This document shows positions 33,591 through 42,854 of a DNA stretch of 43,204 nucleotides, piece by piece. This DNA comes from Clostridiisalibacter paucivorans DSM 22131 (GTDB taxonomy: Bacteria; Bacillota; Clostridia; Tissierellales; Clostridiisalibacteraceae), in contig NZ_JHVL01000030.1 of NCBI RefSeq assembly GCF_000620125.1, forward strand, positions 1-43,204. The letters are read 5' to 3'. Under the pieces are notes generated by a model. That model worked only from the letters and a program-made list of their open reading frames with translations, was not told where the DNA came from and made no database searches. The first letter of the stretch is position 1. Each line of letters starts with the position of its first letter. Made by a program: the position numbers and the translations under genes.

Positions 33591-33932
33591 ATGTTAATAG
33601 CTTTGATTGGAATTTTAATAGGTGTTATAGTAGGGCTTTATTTGCCTATAACATATTCTCCCAGCTATTCCCTTTACATGTCGGTAGCCATATTGGCGTG
33701 TATGGATTCAGTATTTGGGGGATTAAGGGCTACTTTAGAAAAAAAGTTTAATACAGGTATATTTATTTCAGGTTTTTTTGGCAATGCTGTTTTAGCAGCT
33801 TTTTTAGCCTATGTGGGAGATAAATTAGGTGTACCCTTATATTATGCTGCTATATTTGCTTTCGGTAGTAGATTGTTCCAAAACTTTGCGATAATAAGAA
33901 GACATTTTTTTAATAAAAATGAAGAAAAATAA
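33591..33932 (+). CDS. sbp: Small basic membrane protein Sbp (DUF1290)
   Basis: This 113-aa protein has three hydrophobic segments and a basic C-terminus (RRHFFNKNEEK). It matches the Sbp/DUF1290 family, which is conserved next to ftsA-ftsZ in Firmicutes: GLYLPITYSPSYSLYMSVA, ACMDSVFGGLRA and YAAIFAFGSRLFQN. Function unknown. ATG 33591 is two bases after the stop of the DUF881 gene, with aaggtga upstream. Confidence 0.92.
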   Translation: MLIALIGILIGVIVGLYLPITYSPSYSLYMSVAILACMDSVFGGLRATLEKKFNTGIFISGFFGNAVLAAFLAYVGDKLGVPLYYAAIFAFGSRLFQNFAIIRRHFFNKNEEK

Positions 33933-33969
33933 GGTACATACTGATTACTGGTCAAAGGGGTGATATAAA

Positions 33970-35211
33970 ATGGACCAACTAATAGCTTCGGTAGACATAG
34001 GGACTTCAAAGGTATGTGTAGCTGCTTTGGGTACTGAGAAAAATGGACAAGTTCATTTAGTAGGTATGGGAAAAAGTGAATGTAAAGGAGTAAAAAAAGG
34101 AGTTGTAGTTGATATTGAAGAAACTTCAAGGGCTATAATAGAGGCATTAAATCAAGCAGAAAACATGTCAGATCTAGAGATTACCCAAGCATATATAAAT
34201 ATGCCAGGAGGATATTGTAATATTATTAATAATAGAGGAGTAATTGCAGTATCAAGTGATAACAGGGAGATAGACTTTGAAGATATAAAGAGAGTGCTGA
34301 ATTCTGCTACTATACTTTCTATACCTCAAGACCAGAAAATAATAGATATTATACCAAATCAGTATATAGTAGATGGATATGATGAAATTAAAGATCCTAC
34401 TGGAATGGTAGGTATGAGATTAGAAGTTGATAGTGATATAATTACAAGTTCAACTACTACTGTATTGAATGCAGTTAAGTCTGCCAATAAAGCAGGTCTA
34501 GAAGTATTAGGGATAATAATGGAGCCCTTAGCTATATCCCACTCCACTTTGACTTCTGATGAGATGGAATTAGGTATTTTGACTATAGATATTGGTGCTG
34601 GAACTACAGATGTATCTCTATTTAAAAATAATAGAATTATATACTCTGAAATAATTCCAGTGGGAGGAAATCATATAACTAATGATATATCTGTGGGATT
34701 GAGAATATCCTTTAAAGATAGTGAAAGAATAAAAAGAAAATATGGTATGGCATATGCCAATGACTGTGATGAAAATACTTTAATAGAAATAAAGCCTATT
34801 GGAAAAGAAGAAATTGATAAGGTTAATTTGCTTGATGTTTCTGTAATAATTGAGGCTAGAGTTAGAGAAATACTTGAAATGGTATTTGAAAATATTAGAA
34901 GAAGAAGGCTGACTGGAGAACTATTGACCGGTATAGTTATAACTGGTGGAGGCGTTAGTTATCTTAAAGGAATAAAAAAGATAGGAGAAGAAATTTTTAA
35001 AATGCCTGTAAGGTTGGGACATCCTGAAGAAATAGGAGTAAAGGAGCCAATTTATTCTACAGCTATTGGTATAGTAAATTATGTTTTAAAGAGGAAATTC
35101 AATTATTATATAGAATATAATAATATTGAAAACAATAAAAATAGATTTAAATCTAAAAAAAGTAACAATGTATCATCTTTTTTCAAGAAATTATGGAATG
35201 ATTATTTTTAA
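33970..35211 (+). CDS. ftsA: Cell-division actin homologue FtsA
   Basis: The actin-like ATPase anchors FtsZ filaments to the membrane. The 413-aa product has [15 protein letters not shown] (phosphate 1), the 1C subdomain with [22 protein letters not shown] (phosphate 2) and [14 protein letters not shown] (adenosine motif). Basic, aromatic residues at the C-terminus ([12 protein letters not shown]) form the membrane-targeting helix. ATG with aaaggggtga upstream. ftsZ follows after 35 bases. Confidence 0.96.
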   Translation: MDQLIASVDIGTSKVCVAALGTEKNGQVHLVGMGKSECKGVKKGVVVDIEETSRAIIEALNQAENMSDLEITQAYINMPGGYCNIINNRGVIAVSSDNREIDFEDIKRVLNSATILSIPQDQKIIDIIPNQYIVDGYDEIKDPTGMVGMRLEVDSDIITSSTTTVLNAVKSANKAGLEVLGIIMEPLAISHSTLTSDEMELGILTIDIGAGTTDVSLFKNNRIIYSEIIPVGGNHITNDISVGLRISFKDSERIKRKYGMAYANDCDENTLIEIKPIGKEEIDKVNLLDVSVIIEARVREILEMVFENIRRRRLTGELLTGIVITGGGVSYLKGIKKIGEEIFKMPVRLGHPEEIGVKEPIYSTAIGIVNYVLKRKFNYYIEYNNIENNKNRFKSKKSNNVSSFFKKLWNDYF

Positions 35212-35246
35212 TAAAACTGAAAACTCAAAGGCTAGGGGGTCATAAT

Positions 35247-36350
35247 ATGTTTGAATTTGATGTTGATATGGAACAATTCGCCCGAATAAAGGTTATAGGT
35301 GTAGGTGGCGGTGGAAACAATGCATTAAACAGAATGATAGAAGAGGATGTTAAAGGTGTTGAATTTATAGCTGTAAATACTGATAGACAAGCCCTTCACT
35401 CTTCAAAGGCAGAAATAAAGATCCAAATAGGAGATAAGCTAACCAAGGGATTAGGAGCTGGAGCTAATCCAGAAATAGGAAAAAAGGCTGCTGAAGAAAG
35501 CAGAAATGAAATTCATGAATCTTTGCAAGGTGCAGATATGGTATTTATAACTGCAGGTATGGGAGGAGGTACTGGTACTGGAGCAGCTCCTATAGTTGCC
35601 GAAGTTGCAAAGGAAATGGGTATATTAACAGTAGGAGTTGTAACTAAACCCTTTATGTTTGAAGGTAGAAGAAGGATGTTACATGCAGAAAAGGGTATAG
35701 AAGAATTAAAGGGAAGGGTAGATACCTTAGTTACCATACCAAATGATAGGCTTCTACAAGTAGCTGAGAAAAAAACTAGCATAGTAGATGCATTTAGAAT
35801 AGCAGATGATGTGTTGAGACAAGGTATTCAAGGTATATCAGATTTAATAGCTGTACCAGGGTTAGTAAATTTAGATTTTGCAGATGTTAAGACTATAATG
35901 CTAGATCAGGGACTAGCCCATATGGGAATAGGACAGGCTAATGGTGAAAACAGAGCTACAGAAGCTGCTAAACAAGCTGTACATAGTCCTCTTTTAGAGA
36001 CATCTATAGAGGGAGCTAAGGGAGTGTTATTAAATATAACAGGAGGTCAAAATCTAGGTTTGTTTGAAGTAAATGAAGCAGCAGATCTTATAAAGCAAGC
36101 GGTAGATAGTGATGCTAATATTATATTTGGTGCAGTTGTAGATGAAAATCTAAAGGATGATATAAAAATTACTGTTATTGCTACAGGGTTTAGTGGTTCA
36201 AAACCTAATGAAAATACAAAGACTAAAAGTAAAACTCGAAAGAGTATAAATAGATCTCAACAGAGACAGCAAAATGAAGAAGAAAAAGTAGAGGAAATAG
36301 ATACTGATGATTTGGATATTCCTACTTTTTTAAGAAAGAGGAATAAATAA
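35247..36350 (+). CDS. ftsZ: Cell-division GTPase FtsZ
   Basis: This tubulin homologue forms the division ring. The 367-aa product has the N-terminal [18 protein letters not shown], tubulin signature [11 protein letters not shown]7 loop [11 protein letters not shown] and a disordered, charged linker (about 310-350). The conserved C-terminal peptide [11 protein letters not shown] binds FtsA and SepF. ATG follows agggggt. A terminator begins at the stop codon. Confidence 0.98.
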   Translation: MFEFDVDMEQFARIKVIGVGGGGNNALNRMIEEDVKGVEFIAVNTDRQALHSSKAEIKIQIGDKLTKGLGAGANPEIGKKAAEESRNEIHESLQGADMVFITAGMGGGTGTGAAPIVAEVAKEMGILTVGVVTKPFMFEGRRRMLHAEKGIEELKGRVDTLVTIPNDRLLQVAEKKTSIVDAFRIADDVLRQGIQGISDLIAVPGLVNLDFADVKTIMLDQGLAHMGIGQANGENRATEAAKQAVHSPLLETSIEGAKGVLLNITGGQNLGLFEVNEAADLIKQAVDSDANIIFGAVVDENLKDDIKITVIATGFSGSKPNENTKTKSKTRKSINRSQQRQQNEEEKVEEIDTDDLDIPTFLRKRNK

Positions 36351-36394
36351 AAGAAAGACTTACGGATAATTTTTCGTAAGTCTTTCTTTTTTCA
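36349..36394 (+). terminator. Terminator after ftsZ
   Basis: A 16-bp perfect stem (36349-36364 with 36375-36390) starts within the ftsZ stop codon and ends in a T-run. Confidence 0.93.
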
Positions 36395-36407
36395 ATAATA
36401 GATGGAT

Positions 36408-36454
36408 TTCGACTTCAATAAATGACATGTTTTTAAGACTTAATATATTATAAT
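36408..36454 (+). promoter_or_regulatory. Candidate Spo0A-controlled spoIIG promoter
   Basis: A -10 TATAAT at 36449-36454 is preceded by ATGACA (36422-36427) with a 21-base spacer. The minus-strand AGTCGAA (36408-36414) resembles an 0A box (TGTCGAA). The long spacing and adjoining 0A box copy the architecture of the B. subtilis spoIIG promoter, which is sigma-A dependent and activated by Spo0A-P. Confidence 0.45.
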
Positions 36455-36534
36455 AGTCATAAACCAAGCTTTTAAAGAATAAAAATTTATATAGGGAATA
36501 AATGTATATCTGTAGGACAAAGGGGGCTTGAGAT

Positions 36535-37425
36535 ATGAGCATTTATGCTGAATATCTCGTTTTAGAAAATTTTATAATCAATTTTATTATATTGTATATA
36601 GTTAAAAAATATACTGGAGCAAATACTACTAAGTCCAGAATGGTAATAGGAGCATTGACAGGGGCTTTATATACACTGGTAGTATTCTTCCCGCAATTAT
36701 ATTTTTTAGCTAAATTGCCAGTTAAATTAGCTGTATCAGTTTTAATAATTATACTGGCATTTAATCCAGAAAGGATTAGAGATTTCATGAAATTAATAGC
36801 TACATTTTATGTTGTTTCTTTTGTATTTGCTGGTGCATCTTTAGCTTTGATCTTTATATTTGATGTAAATAATTACACAGAAAATGGAATTTTTTATATA
36901 GATGGATTCTCTATAGGAATGTTATTTTTGGCAATATTTATTTCTTTTATACTTATAAAATTTGTATGGGGATATATAAAAACAAAATTAAAAAGGAAAG
37001 ATATGTATGTACCTATATCAATAATATTAAATAGAAAGATTATAAATATAACAGCTTTAATGGATACTGGTAATTCATTAAAGGATCCAGTTACAGATGT
37101 ACCTGTAATAATTGCTCAATTTTCAGAAATAAAAGAGCTATTGCCATATGATGTACAACAGTTTTTTTCCCTGTATAAAGAGGATAATTTAAATGTACTG
37201 TGGGAAGTCATGAGCAAATCTATGGACAATATAAAGTTTAGAATTATTCCATTTAAAAGCTTGGGAAAGGAAAATGGTATATTGTTAGGATTTAAGCCTG
37301 ACAAAGTAGTAATTAATACATCTGAAAAAACTGTAATCTCTGATATCATTGTGGGAATTTATAACAGTGATTTATCTTCAACCAGAGAATATTCAGCATT
37401 ACTTCATCCAGAATTATTAAGTTAA
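36535..37425 (+). CDS. spoIIGA: Sporulation sigma-E factor-processing peptidase SpoIIGA
   Basis: A membrane aspartic protease that cleaves pro-sigma-E in the mother cell after a signal from the forespore. The 296-aa product has five N-terminal membrane segments (to about residue 150) and a cytoplasmic protease domain with ALMDTGNSLKDP, where Asp177 is the catalytic residue. Length and order match the family. ATG with aaaggggg upstream. It is immediately followed by its substrate gene sigE. Confidence 0.95.
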   Translation: MSIYAEYLVLENFIINFIILYIVKKYTGANTTKSRMVIGALTGALYTLVVFFPQLYFLAKLPVKLAVSVLIIILAFNPERIRDFMKLIATFYVVSFVFAGASLALIFIFDVNNYTENGIFYIDGFSIGMLFLAIFISFILIKFVWGYIKTKLKRKDMYVPISIILNRKIINITALMDTGNSLKDPVTDVPVIIAQFSEIKELLPYDVQQFFSLYKEDNLNVLWEVMSKSMDNIKFRIIPFKSLGKENGILLGFKPDKVVINTSEKTVISDIIVGIYNSDLSSTREYSALLHPELLS

Positions 37426-37463
37426 TGATATCTCCAATACTATAATTAGAAAGGAAGAGGACT

Positions 37464-38192
37464 ATGAAGATTTTTAATAAGATTAAATTGTTTTTACAAA
37501 TTAAAATCATTAAATTGATAAGGAAGATATCCCCCTATTATGGAACTGATATTTTCTATATAGGGGGTAGTGAAGTTCTTCCACCTCCATTGAAAAAAGA
37601 TGAAGAAATGTATTTGATAGGAAGGATTAATCAAGATGATTCAGTGAAGTCAATATTAATAGAGAGAAATCTTAGACTGGTAGTATATATAGCAAGAAAA
37701 TTTGAAAATACAGGTATATCTGTTGAAGATTTGATATCTATAGGTACTATTGGTTTGATAAAGGCAGTAAATACTTTTAATCCAGAAAAAAAGATAAAGT
37801 TAGCTACATATGCATCTAAATGTATAGAAAATGAAATACTTATGTATTTAAGAAGAAATAATAAAACAAAAACTGAGGTATCTTTAGATGAACCATTAAA
37901 TACAGATTGGGATGGAAATGAACTTTTATTATCAGATGTACTAGGGACAGATAATGATATTATATTTAAATATCTTGAGGAGGAAGTAGATAGAAAATTA
38001 TTGAAGGAAGCCATGGAAAAACTCACAATAAGAGAGAAGAGAATAATGGAGTTGAGGTTTGGGTTAGGCAAAAAAGATGAAATGACTCAAAAAGAAGTAG
38101 CTGATGTATTGGGAATCTCTCAATCTTATATATCTAGACTGGAAAAAAGGATAGTGAAAAGACTTAAAAAAGAGATGGCAAAGATGATATAG
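37464..38192 (+). CDS. sigE: RNA polymerase sporulation sigma factor SigE (pro-sigma-E)
   Basis: Early mother-cell sigma factor, 242 aa. The N-terminus is the amphipathic, basic pro-sequence that tethers it to the membrane, ending around [14 protein letters not shown], where SpoIIGA cuts in Bacillus. Regions 2 ([35 protein letters not shown]), 3 and 4 ([20 protein letters not shown]) are highly conserved. It forms the spoIIG operon with spoIIGA (38-base gap). Confidence 0.98.
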   Translation: MKIFNKIKLFLQIKIIKLIRKISPYYGTDIFYIGGSEVLPPPLKKDEEMYLIGRINQDDSVKSILIERNLRLVVYIARKFENTGISVEDLISIGTIGLIKAVNTFNPEKKIKLATYASKCIENEILMYLRRNNKTKTEVSLDEPLNTDWDGNELLLSDVLGTDNDIIFKYLEEEVDRKLLKEAMEKLTIREKRIMELRFGLGKKDEMTQKEVADVLGISQSYISRLEKRIVKRLKKEMAKMI

Positions 38193-38279
38193 TTTTAATT
38201 ACTTTAATTGAATAAAAAGGATTTAAAAGGTTAATAATTTAAACTAAAGGGGGTAATATAGCAGGAAAGGATGAAATAA

Positions 38280-39053
38280 ATGCATATAAATAAAGTAGAG
38301 ATATGTGGAGTAAATACATCTGATTTACCTGTACTTACCAACAAAGAAATGAGAAAATTGTTTGATAGAATACACAAGGGAGATTTAAGTGCTAGAGAGG
38401 AGTTTATTCAAGGCAATTTACGACTTGTACTTAGTGTTATTCAAAAGTTCAATAAAAGAGGAGAAAATCCTGATGATCTTTTTCAAGTTGGCTGTATAGG
38501 TTTAATAAAGGCAATAGACAATTTTGATCTTAGTCAAAACGTTAGATTTTCAACATATGCGGTTCCAATGATAATAGGTGAAATAAGAAGATACCTTAGG
38601 GATAATAATTCTATAAGAGTTAGTAGATCTTTGAGAGATATAGCATATAAGGCTCTTCAAGTAAGGGAGCAATTAATAAATAAAAATTCAAAGGAACCTA
38701 CAATATCAGAAATATCATCAGAACTTAATTTACCTAAAGAAGATGTAGTTTTTGCATTGGATGCAATACAGGACCCCATATCCCTATTTGAACCTATATA
38801 CCATGACAGTGGTGATGCAATATATGTCATGGATCAAGTTAGTGATGAAAAAAGTGAAGATGAGATGTGGCTTGAAGGGATTGCTTTAAGAGAAGGTATG
38901 AGAAAATTAAATGATAGGGAAAAACTTATATTAAATTTGAGATTTTATCAAGGAAAAACTCAGATGGAGGTAGCGGAAGAGATAGGTATATCTCAAGCAC
39001 AAGTATCTAGATTGGAAAAAACCGCCTTAAAACATATGAGAAAGCTTATATAG
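38280..39053 (+). CDS. sigG: RNA polymerase sporulation sigma factor SigG
   Basis: Late forespore sigma factor, 257 aa. The N-terminal segment MHINKVEICGVNTSDLPVL is the SigG-specific leader. Region 2 (NLRLVLSVIQKFNKRGENPD, DNFDLSQNVRFSTYAVPMII), region 3 and the region 4 helix-turn-helix (MEVAEEIGISQAQVSRLEK) follow. As in Bacillus it lies just after spoIIGA-sigE. AAAGGATG precedes the ATG. Own sigma-F or sigma-G promoter expected in the 87-base gap, but I could not identify one clearly. Confidence 0.97.
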   Translation: MHINKVEICGVNTSDLPVLTNKEMRKLFDRIHKGDLSAREEFIQGNLRLVLSVIQKFNKRGENPDDLFQVGCIGLIKAIDNFDLSQNVRFSTYAVPMIIGEIRRYLRDNNSIRVSRSLRDIAYKALQVREQLINKNSKEPTISEISSELNLPKEDVVFALDAIQDPISLFEPIYHDSGDAIYVMDQVSDEKSEDEMWLEGIALREGMRKLNDREKLILNLRFYQGKTQMEVAEEIGISQAQVSRLEKTALKHMRKLI

Positions 39054-39090
39054 TTATATTGATAAAGACATAAGAATAAAAATGTTTACT

Positions 39091-39134
39091 AGTCCGTAGT
39101 TGATTGTAGAAATACTACGGATTTTTATTTTTTT
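39091..39134 (+). terminator. Terminator after sigG
   Basis: 8-10-bp stem (tccgtagt 39093-39100 with actacgga 39114-39121) followed by a long T-rich tail. Confidence 0.88.
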
Positions 39135-39213
39135 AAAAAGTAATAAATACTTGAAATTATTAATATATTTATAATATGTTAAATACTATTTTACTTTTAG
39201 GAAAGGTGATAAT

Positions 39214-39453
39214 ATGATAAAGGCTTCTGATTTGAGGGAGAAAGAAGTAATAAACATAAAAGATGGTGCAAGGTTGGGGGTAATATATGATATAGAAGTA
39301 GATTTAGAGGAAGGATATGTAAATGCAGTAATTATTCCAGGTCCTAATAGGTTTCTAGGATTATTTAATAGAAATGGGGATTATATAGTGAGATGGGATA
39401 GTATAAAAAAGATAGGACATGATGTTATATTAGTAGATTTAAAGGAAGAGTAA
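39214..39453 (+). CDS. YlmC/YmxH-family PRC-barrel sporulation protein
   Basis: The 79-aa single PRC-barrel protein matches YlmC/YmxH: KASDLREKEVINIKDGARLG, DIEVDLEEGYVNAVIIPG, and YIVRWDSIKKIGHDVILVDL. In Bacillus the family is linked to sporulation, but the mechanism is unknown. ATG follows aggaaaggtga. Its position after sigG and before nrdR recurs in Clostridia. Confidence 0.92.
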   Translation: MIKASDLREKEVINIKDGARLGVIYDIEVDLEEGYVNAVIIPGPNRFLGLFNRNGDYIVRWDSIKKIGHDVILVDLKEE

Positions 39454-39528
39454 AATTAGACATGAATAAAAAAATATAATATAATCAGTTTATGATGGTC
39501 TAATATGAAATAAAAAGAGGTGTATTTT

Positions 39529-39984
39529 ATGAAATGTCCCTATTGTGATTATTATGAAACTAAAGTTATAGATTCAAGGCCTACCGGAGAAGGACAGGCA
39601 ATAAGACGAAGAAGAGAATGTATTAAATGTAACAAAAGATTTACTACTTATGAAAAGATAGAAGAGATACCTTTAGTGATTGAAAAAAAAGATGGAACTA
39701 GACAATCTTTTAATAGAAATAAAATATTAAATGGAATAATTAGAGCATGCGAAAAGAGACCTGTCCCTATAAATAAAATTGAAAAAATAGTGGACAACAT
39801 TGAAAAAGAACTCTATAATTCAATGGAAAAAGAAGTGACTAGTAAGCATATTGGAGAAATGGTAATGCATTATTTAAAGGATTTAGATGAAGTGGCATAT
39901 GTTAGATTTGCTTCTGTTTATAGACAGTTTAAAGATTTAAATACTTTCATGGATGAATTAAAAAAAATACTAGATAAAAAATAG
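39529..39984 (+). CDS. nrdR: Transcriptional repressor NrdR
   Basis: ATP/dATP-sensing repressor of ribonucleotide reductase genes. The 151-aa product has an N-terminal zinc ribbon ([26 protein letters not shown]) and an ATP-cone domain ([17 protein letters not shown]). The ATG at 39529 begins MKCPYC as in the family; GTG 39520 in the ribosome site is less likely. A repeat-like hairpin follows, which may serve as terminator. Confidence 0.96.
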   Translation: MKCPYCDYYETKVIDSRPTGEGQAIRRRRECIKCNKRFTTYEKIEEIPLVIEKKDGTRQSFNRNKILNGIIRACEKRPVPINKIEKIVDNIEKELYNSMEKEVTSKHIGEMVMHYLKDLDEVAYVRFASVYRQFKDLNTFMDELKKILDKK

Positions 39985-40007
39985 AGGTATGAGGTAAATA
40001 CTGTGAG

Positions 40008-40118
40008 AAAAAAGTTAGTAGTTCCTAGTTAGTAGCTATTAGTTGATGCTAAAAATCCTAAGGATGTTATCATCGAACTAATAACTACTAGCTATTAGCT
40101 ATTAACTTTTTTATATTT
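40008..40118. repeat. Long imperfect inverted repeat after nrdR
   Basis: Left arm from 40008 and right arm ending 40112 pair over about 38 positions, with mostly G-U-compatible differences. The arms are built of degenerate agttagtag/tagctatta units. The right arm runs into a T-rich tail, so it can also act as nrdR terminator. It looks like a dispersed palindromic (REP- or MITE-like) repeat. It fills much of the 345-base gap before phoP. Confidence 0.55.
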
Positions 40119-40160
40119 ATATTATTTTTGTAGTTGAAAATTTGAATAGTCTTCTTTTTT

Positions 40161-40188
40161 TTAACAAGAATTTTACAATTCATACTAA
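40161..40188 (+). promoter_or_regulatory. PhoP box candidate upstream of phoPR
   Basis: TTAACA (40161-40166) and TTTACA (40172-40177) are 11 bp apart; a third unit, TACTAA (40183-40188), is weak. The site lies upstream of the phoP promoter and suggests autoregulation. Confidence 0.5.
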
Positions 40189-40223
40189 GAGCAGTAAATC
40201 AATGTTTTGATCAAAAAGGTGTC

Positions 40224-40252
40224 TTGACTTATGAAATACTTATAAGTATGCT
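40224..40252 (+). promoter_or_regulatory. Promoter of phoPR
   Basis: TTGACT (40224-40229), 17-base spacer, TATGCT (40247-40252), about 77 bases before the phoP start. The spacer and -10 include the palindrome ACTTATAAGT. Confidence 0.6.
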
Positions 40253-40329
40253 TAAAGTAGAGAATATTTGAGGAATACTAATTATAACGATATAAATGAT
40301 ATAAGACTAATTAAAAGAGGAGGATTTTT

Positions 40330-41022
40330 ATGAACTATGGAAGAATATTAGTTGTTGATGACGAAGAACATATCGTTGAATTGATAAAATTCAATTTAGA
40401 GAAAAACGGATATAAAGTGTTGGTTGCATATGATGGGGAGGAAGCATTAAAAAAGGCTGAGAAAGAGATTCCAAATCTTATAGTACTAGATCTTATGTTA
40501 CCTGTTATAGATGGTATAGATGTATGTAAAAAGTTGAAAATGAGTGAAAAGACCCTTGACATACCTATTATAATGCTCACAGCTAAAGGGGAAGAAACAG
40601 ATAAAATTTTAGGACTTGAGATGGGTGCTGATGATTATATAACTAAACCCTTTAGTGTAAGAGAGCTTGTTGCAAGAATCAAAGCTGTACTGAGAAGAAG
40701 TAAAGACAGTTCAAATAAAAAACAAGAGGTAATCAAGATTGATGATATAGAAATAAATATAGAAAAACATGAAGTAATTAGAGATGATGAAAAACTAGAA
40801 CTTACTTTAAAAGAATTTGAACTACTTAGGATTTTATCTGAAAATAGAGGAAAAGTATTGTCAAGAAATTTTTTATTGGATGAAGTTTGGGGATATGATT
40901 ACTATGGGGAGACTAGAACAGTAGATGTTCATATTAGACATTTAAGAAAAAAATTAAAAGATGATAACAAAAATACAAAATATATAGAAACAGTAAGAGG
41001 TATAGGTTATAAAATGAAATAG
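40330..41022 (+). CDS. phoP: Phosphate response regulator PhoP (OmpR family)
   Basis: The 230-aa DNA-binding response regulator has a receiver domain with acidic pocket VVDDEE, phospho-acceptor Asp54 in IVLDLMLP, and the Lys of YITKPFS. The winged-helix output domain (about 130-229) ends VDVHIRHLRKKL...VRGIGYKMK. Assignment to PhoP rests on the PhoR-type partner kinase and the PhoP boxes in the same window. ATG with agaggagg upstream. phoR begins 12 bases after. Confidence 0.9.
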   Translation: MNYGRILVVDDEEHIVELIKFNLEKNGYKVLVAYDGEEALKKAEKEIPNLIVLDLMLPVIDGIDVCKKLKMSEKTLDIPIIMLTAKGEETDKILGLEMGADDYITKPFSVRELVARIKAVLRRSKDSSNKKQEVIKIDDIEINIEKHEVIRDDEKLELTLKEFELLRILSENRGKVLSRNFLLDEVWGYDYYGETRTVDVHIRHLRKKLKDDNKNTKYIETVRGIGYKMK

Positions 41023-41034
41023 AGGGGGCATTTT

Positions 41035-42795
41035 ATGCAGAAAAAGATATATATTGTATTTGTTATTTTGGTACTAATGGGAATAACTATTACTGGAATT
41101 TTATCATTGGGTTTATTAAAGGGTAATTATGCTCAGAGCGTTGAAGAAAGACTTATAGCTAATGCAAAACTAATTAAAAATTTTATGGAATCTAATGATA
41201 ATTTTTATGATCTTAATTTAGACGAAATAGCTACAAAGTATTCCCAATCTACACAAGCTAGGATAACATTTATAGATAAAGATGGAGTAGTAAGAGGAGA
41301 TTCAGATGTAGATTTAGAGACATTAGAGAATCATAAAAATAGACCAGAGATAAAGAAGGCTATAAAAGGAGATTTGGGTATAAGTAAAAGACATAGTGAA
41401 TCTACAGGATTAGATATGTTTTATATAGCAGTACCTGTAGAGATGAACAATGAAATTGTAGCTGTAACGAGGATATCTTTACCTTTAGATTATGTCAATA
41501 CAGTTAATAAAACTTTGTTTAAATATATATTGGCATCTGTATTGGCAGGAATGGCTGTAGCCCTATTGTTAGGATATAGGTATGTAAAAGGTGTAACAGA
41601 ACCTATAAAGGCATTGACAGAGGCTACAAAAAATATATCCCAAGGAAATTATGGTGAAAGGGTATATTTTAATACAGATGATGAATTAGGTATATTGGCC
41701 AACAATTTCAATATTATGAGTGAAAAATTATCTTATACTATAAATCAGTTAGAAGATAGAAATACTAAAAACAAAGCAATATTGACTAGTATGATAAATG
41801 GAATCATAGCAATAGATAATAATAAAAAAATAATGTTTATAAATCCTGCAGCTGAGTCTATATTTAGAATATCTGAGGAAGATGTAAGGGGTAAACATAT
41901 ATTAGAAGTAGTTAGGAACAATTATTTAGATGAAGAAATACAGAAGTTGTTTTCAGGACAAATACCGTCTAAGGTTGAAATTGAAATATTTGACCCAATA
42001 TATAAAACATTGGCTATATATACCAATCCAATAAAACTTGAGAATGACCCGACTAGAAAGATAGGTGTGGTTATAATAATACAAGATATTACAGAAATTC
42101 GTAAGCTAGAGAGAATGAGGAAAGATTTTGTGGCTAATGTGTCCCATGAGCTAAAGACTCCATTAACATCAATAAAGGGATTTATTGAGACTCTGAAAGA
42201 TGGAGCATCTGAAGATAAAATGCTTAGAGATAAATTTTTAAATATAATAGATATAGAGGCAGGAAGATTGACTGCTATTATAGAAGATTTGTTAGTTCTA
42301 TCAGATATAGAGAATAAGCATAATATAGTTAAAAAGGAAAATATTAATGTAAATAAAGCTATAGAAGAAGTATTAAATATGATTAATGAGTTGAGTAAAA
42401 AAAAGGAGATACAAATTATTAATAAGGTAAATGCTAATTTGCCTGATATAGTAGGTAATTTAGGATGGTTTAAACAAATGCTAATAAATTTAATAGATAA
42501 TGCTATAAAATATACTCCATTAGGAGGTCAAGTCATAATTACAGCATATGCAGTCAGTGGTAATTTAATAATTAAAATTAAGGATACAGGCATTGGTATA
42601 GACAAACAACATTTATCAAGATTATTTGAAAGGTTTTATAGAGTAGATAAGGCCAGATCTAGAAAGATAGGAGGTACAGGGCTGGGATTGGCAATTGTAA
42701 AACATATAGTACTTGCATTTAATGGAAAAATAAATGTAAAAAGTGAGATTGACATGGGAACCGAATTCATGGTTAGTTTACCAATAAAATATTAA
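41035..42795 (+). CDS. phoR: Sensor histidine kinase PhoR
   Basis: The 586-aa membrane kinase activates PhoP at low phosphate. Order: TM1 (about 4-26), an extracytoplasmic PAS-like sensor (27-158), TM2 (about 159-182), HAMP (to about 235), cytoplasmic PAS (about 245-350), HisKA with His371 in NVSHELKTPLTSIKGF, and an HATPase domain with N box NLIDNAIKYTP, DTGIGI, FYRVDKARSRKIGGTGLGL. This is the Bacillus/Clostridium PhoR layout. ATG with agaggggg upstream. A new promoter-like region starts at its stop codon. Confidence 0.93.
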   Translation: MQKKIYIVFVILVLMGITITGILSLGLLKGNYAQSVEERLIANAKLIKNFMESNDNFYDLNLDEIATKYSQSTQARITFIDKDGVVRGDSDVDLETLENHKNRPEIKKAIKGDLGISKRHSESTGLDMFYIAVPVEMNNEIVAVTRISLPLDYVNTVNKTLFKYILASVLAGMAVALLLGYRYVKGVTEPIKALTEATKNISQGNYGERVYFNTDDELGILANNFNIMSEKLSYTINQLEDRNTKNKAILTSMINGIIAIDNNKKIMFINPAAESIFRISEEDVRGKHILEVVRNNYLDEEIQKLFSGQIPSKVEIEIFDPIYKTLAIYTNPIKLENDPTRKIGVVIIIQDITEIRKLERMRKDFVANVSHELKTPLTSIKGFIETLKDGASEDKMLRDKFLNIIDIEAGRLTAIIEDLLVLSDIENKHNIVKKENINVNKAIEEVLNMINELSKKKEIQIINKVNANLPDIVGNLGWFKQMLINLIDNAIKYTPLGGQVIITAYAVSGNLIIKIKDTGIGIDKQHLSRLFERFYRVDKARSRKIGGTGLGLAIVKHIVLAFNGKINVKSEIDMGTEFMVSLPIKY

Positions 42796-42845
42796 TATAC
42801 TTTTAACATTTATATCAAATATTTTTAACAATGAAATAGTATAAT
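42792..42845 (+). promoter_or_regulatory. PhoP-box-like promoter downstream of phoR
   Basis: TTAATA (42792), TTAACA (42803), ATCAAA (42814) and TTAACA (42825) follow at 11-bp steps, with the two perfect units 22 bp apart. A perfect -10 TATAAT lies at 42840-42845, and no -35 match is visible. Spacing from box to -10 is as in PhoP-activated promoters. It would drive the leader at 42855 and the gene beyond the right edge. Confidence 0.55.
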
Positions 42846-42854
42846 TATTTTAAA

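Noticed and set aside
38193-38279. Sigma-F promoter for sigG
   Set aside because: GGTAATATA near 38255 fits only partly, and the upstream GTTAA is a poor -35; too weak to annotate.
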